The translations under genes were made by a program, and so were the position numbers. From Euonymus europaeus (lineage: Eukaryota; Streptophyta; Magnoliopsida; Celastrales; Celastraceae), in the NCBI GenBank assembly GCA_963580455.1, contig OY756960.1, forward strand, positions 9,114,001 through 9,178,000: a stretch of DNA of 64,000 nt. Direction: 5' to 3'. This document shows, piece after piece, positions 61,801 through 64,000 of this stretch. Below the pieces are notes generated by a model that was not told where the DNA came from, searched no databases, and worked only from the letters and a program-made list of their open reading frames with translations. Within the stretch, counting starts at the first letter, position 1; the number at the start of each line of letters is the position of its first letter.

Positions 61801-64000
61801 TTGTCCATTTGTGATAGAAAGTTGGTGTTTCGGCATCAAAATAATCTAGGAAGCTTATACTCGTAAAATTTGACAAAGAAGAACAATAAAAAGTGTACAC
61901 CGAGCAACTTTCATGGTCCGAAGTTGCTCAACTCTATCTATGGAGGAGCTTTTAACGGTTTTTGTCCATTTGTCATCGATATGTGGTAATTTGGAATCGA
62001 AATAACCTAGGAAGCTTATACTCGTAAAATTTGACAAAGAAGAACAATAAAAAGTGTACACCGAGCAACTTTCATGGTCCGAAGTTGCTCAACTCTATCT
62101 ATGGAGGAGCTTTGGTTTTTGTCCATTTGTCATCGATATGTGGTAATTTGGAATCGAAATAACCTAGGAAGCTTATACTCGTAAAATTTGACAAAGAAGA
62201 ACAATAAAAAGTGTACACCGAGCAACTTTCTTGATCCGAAGTTGCTCAACTCTATCTATGGAGGAGCTTTTAACGGTTTTTGTCCATTTGTCATAGAAAG
62301 TTGGTGTTTTGGAATCGAAATAATCTAGGAAGCTTATACTCGTAAAATTTGACATAGAAGAACAATAAAAAGTGTACACCGAGCAACTTTCATGGTCCGA
62401 AGTTGCTCAACTCCATCTATGGAGGAGCTTTTAACGGTTTTTGTCCATTTGTCATAGAAAGTTGGTGTTTTGGAATCGAAATAATCTAGGAAGTTATACT
62501 CGTAAAATTTGACATAGAAGAATAATAAAAAGTGTACACCGAGCAACTTTCATGGTCCGAAGTTTCTCAACTCTATCTATGGAGGAGCTTTTAACGGTCT
62601 TTGTCCATTTGTCATAGATATGTGGTGTTTTGGCATCGAAATAATCTAGGAAGGTTATACTCGTAAAAGTTGACAAAGAAGAATAATAAAAAGTGTACAC
62701 CGAGCAACTTTCATGGTCCGAAGTTGCTCAACTCTATCTATGGAGGAGCTTTTAACGGTTTTTGTCCATAAGGCATATATATGTCGTGTTTTGGCATCGA
62801 AATAACCTAGGAAGCTTATACTCGTAAAATTTGACAAAGTAGAACAATAAAAAATGTACACCGAGCAACTTTCATGGTCCGATTTTGCTCAACTCTATCT
62901 TTGGAGGAGCTTTTAACGGTTTTAGTCCATTTTTCATAGAAAGTTGGTGTTTTGGAATCGAAATAATCTAGGAAGCTTATACTCGTAAAATTTGACAAAG
63001 AAGAACAATTAAAAGTGTACACCGAGCAACTTTCACGGTCCGAAGTTGCTCAACTCTATCTATGGAGGAGCTTTTAACGGTTTTTGTCCATTTGTCATAG
63101 AAAGTTGTTTTTTGGAATCGAAATAATCTAGGAAGTTATACTCGTAAAATTTGACATAGAAGAACAACAAAAAGTGTACACCGAGCAACTTTCATGGTCC
63201 GAAGTTTCACAACTCTATCTATGGAGGAGCTTTTAACGGTCTTTCTCAATTTGTCATAGATATGTGGTGTTTTGGCATCGAAATAATCTAGGAAGCTTAT
63301 ACTCGTAAAAGTTGACAAAGAAGAATAATAAAAAGTGTACACCGAGCAACTTTCATGGTCCGAAGTTGCTGAACTCTATCTATGGAGAAGCTTTGAAGGG
63401 TTTTTATCCATTTGTGATAGAAAGTTGATGTTTCGGCATCGAAATAATCTAGGAAGCTTATACTCGTAAAATTTGACAAAGAAGAACAATAAAAAATTTA
63501 CACCGAGCAACTTTCATGGTCGAAGTTGCTCAACTCTATCTATGGAGGAGCTTTTAACGGTTTTTGTCCATTTGTCATAGAAAGTTGGTTTTTTGGAATC
63601 GAAATAATCTAGGAAGTTATACTCGTAAAATTTGACATAGAAGTATAAAAAGTGTACACCGAGCAACTTTCATGGTCCGAAGTTTCTCAACTCTATCTAT
63701 GGAGGAGCTTTTAACGGTCTTTGTCTATTTGTCATAGATATGTGGTGTTTTGGCATCGAAATAATCTAGGAAGCTTATTCTCATAAAATTTGACAAAGAA
63801 GAATAATAAAAAGTGTACACCGAGCAACTTTCATGGTCCGAAGTTGCCCAACTCTATCTATGGAGAAGCTTTGAACGGTTTTTATCCATTTGTGATAGAA
63901 AGTTGGTGTTTCGGCATCGAAATAATCTAGAAAGCTTATACTCGTAAAATTTGACAAAGAAGAACAATAAAAAATGTACACCGGGCAACTTTCATGGTCC
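58851..64000 (+). repeat. Terminal mixed satellite block with a 9-monomer duplication
   Basis: About 32 monomers without a clean long-period repeat. One clear duplication links about 61,045-61,337 to 62,487-62,779 (offset 1,442 bp), sharing the private change GGAAGGTTATACTCGTAAAAGTTGAC. Several monomers here carry small deletions (near 60,711, 61,418, 62,112, 63,106, 63,520 and 63,640). No non-satellite sequence is seen. Confidence 0.8.

Larger units (their letters stand above)
18834..64000 (+). repeat. 160-161 bp satellite array, right arm
   Basis: This continues the left array in the same orientation and in the same monomer phase after the copia fragment, with about 280 units. The first unit (AATGTGTACACCGAGCAAC from about 18,838) completes the monomer broken at 15,655. 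Variants typical of this arm include ATGTGGTAATTTGGCATC (about 46.7-62.2 kb only), CGATTTTTCTCAAC (from about 46.4 kb), and a short unit with GGAAGTACTCG (about 26.3-45.6 kb). The array is cut off by the window end. Confidence 0.97.

Noticed and set aside
1..64000. CRISPR array
   Set aside because: There are no short conserved repeats with unique spacers; the whole unit is repeated at 160-161 bp in eukaryotic-type satellite.

Overview
This window is almost entirely one tandem satellite array. The repeat is AT-rich (about 37% GC by hand count of a representative monomer) with a period of 160-161 bp. It runs head-to-tail in a single orientation from base 1 to base 64,000, so both ends of the array lie outside the window. 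By length I estimate about 97 monomers left of the interruption and about 280 right of it. The only other DNA is a ~3.2-kb fragment of a Ty1/copia LTR retrotransposon at about 15,656-18,833. It carries the end of reverse transcriptase, a complete-looking RNase H, a polypurine tract and one long LTR. The plant-type copia polyprotein and the array structure point to a flowering plant and to centromeric or pericentromeric heterochromatin. The species cannot be named from sequence alone, and I see no cellular gene, tRNA, rRNA or CRISPR.

Layout. 1-2,282: monomers related to the next block but shuffled. 2,283-12,400: a 27-28-monomer higher-order repeat (HOR; 4,497 then 4,338 bp). 12,716-14,925: a 7-monomer HOR (1,126 bp, two copies). 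14,926-15,655: a few mixed monomers. 15,656-18,833: the copia fragment. 18,964-24,107: a 6-monomer HOR (964-965 bp). 22,822-34,860: a 25-monomer HOR (4,013 bp, three nearly identical copies) whose unit contains the 6-monomer HOR. 34,861-36,139: mixed monomers. 36,140-43,990: a 29-monomer HOR (4,650 bp) with an internal 9-monomer duplication. 43,996-46,250: a relative of the 25-monomer unit. 46,573-49,146: an 8-monomer HOR (1,287 bp). 48,825-56,300: a 14-monomer HOR (2,253 bp) decaying into an 11-monomer form (1,770 bp). 56,380-58,850: a 10-monomer duplication (1,609 bp). 58,850-64,000: mixed monomers with a 9-monomer duplication (1,442 bp) and more indels.

There is no gene network here. The interest is structural. 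Each typical monomer carries a 9-bp inverted repeat with a 10-bp spacer beside a GTGTACAC palindrome. Monomer variants are segregated by position. Nested HORs, dropped monomers and at least one chimeric monomer record successive unequal exchanges. The copia fragment sits in register with the satellite although the element's 5' portion and apparently its 3' terminus are missing. The minus-strand open frames of about 60-78 codons in nearly every monomer are by-products of the repeat and are not annotated as genes.
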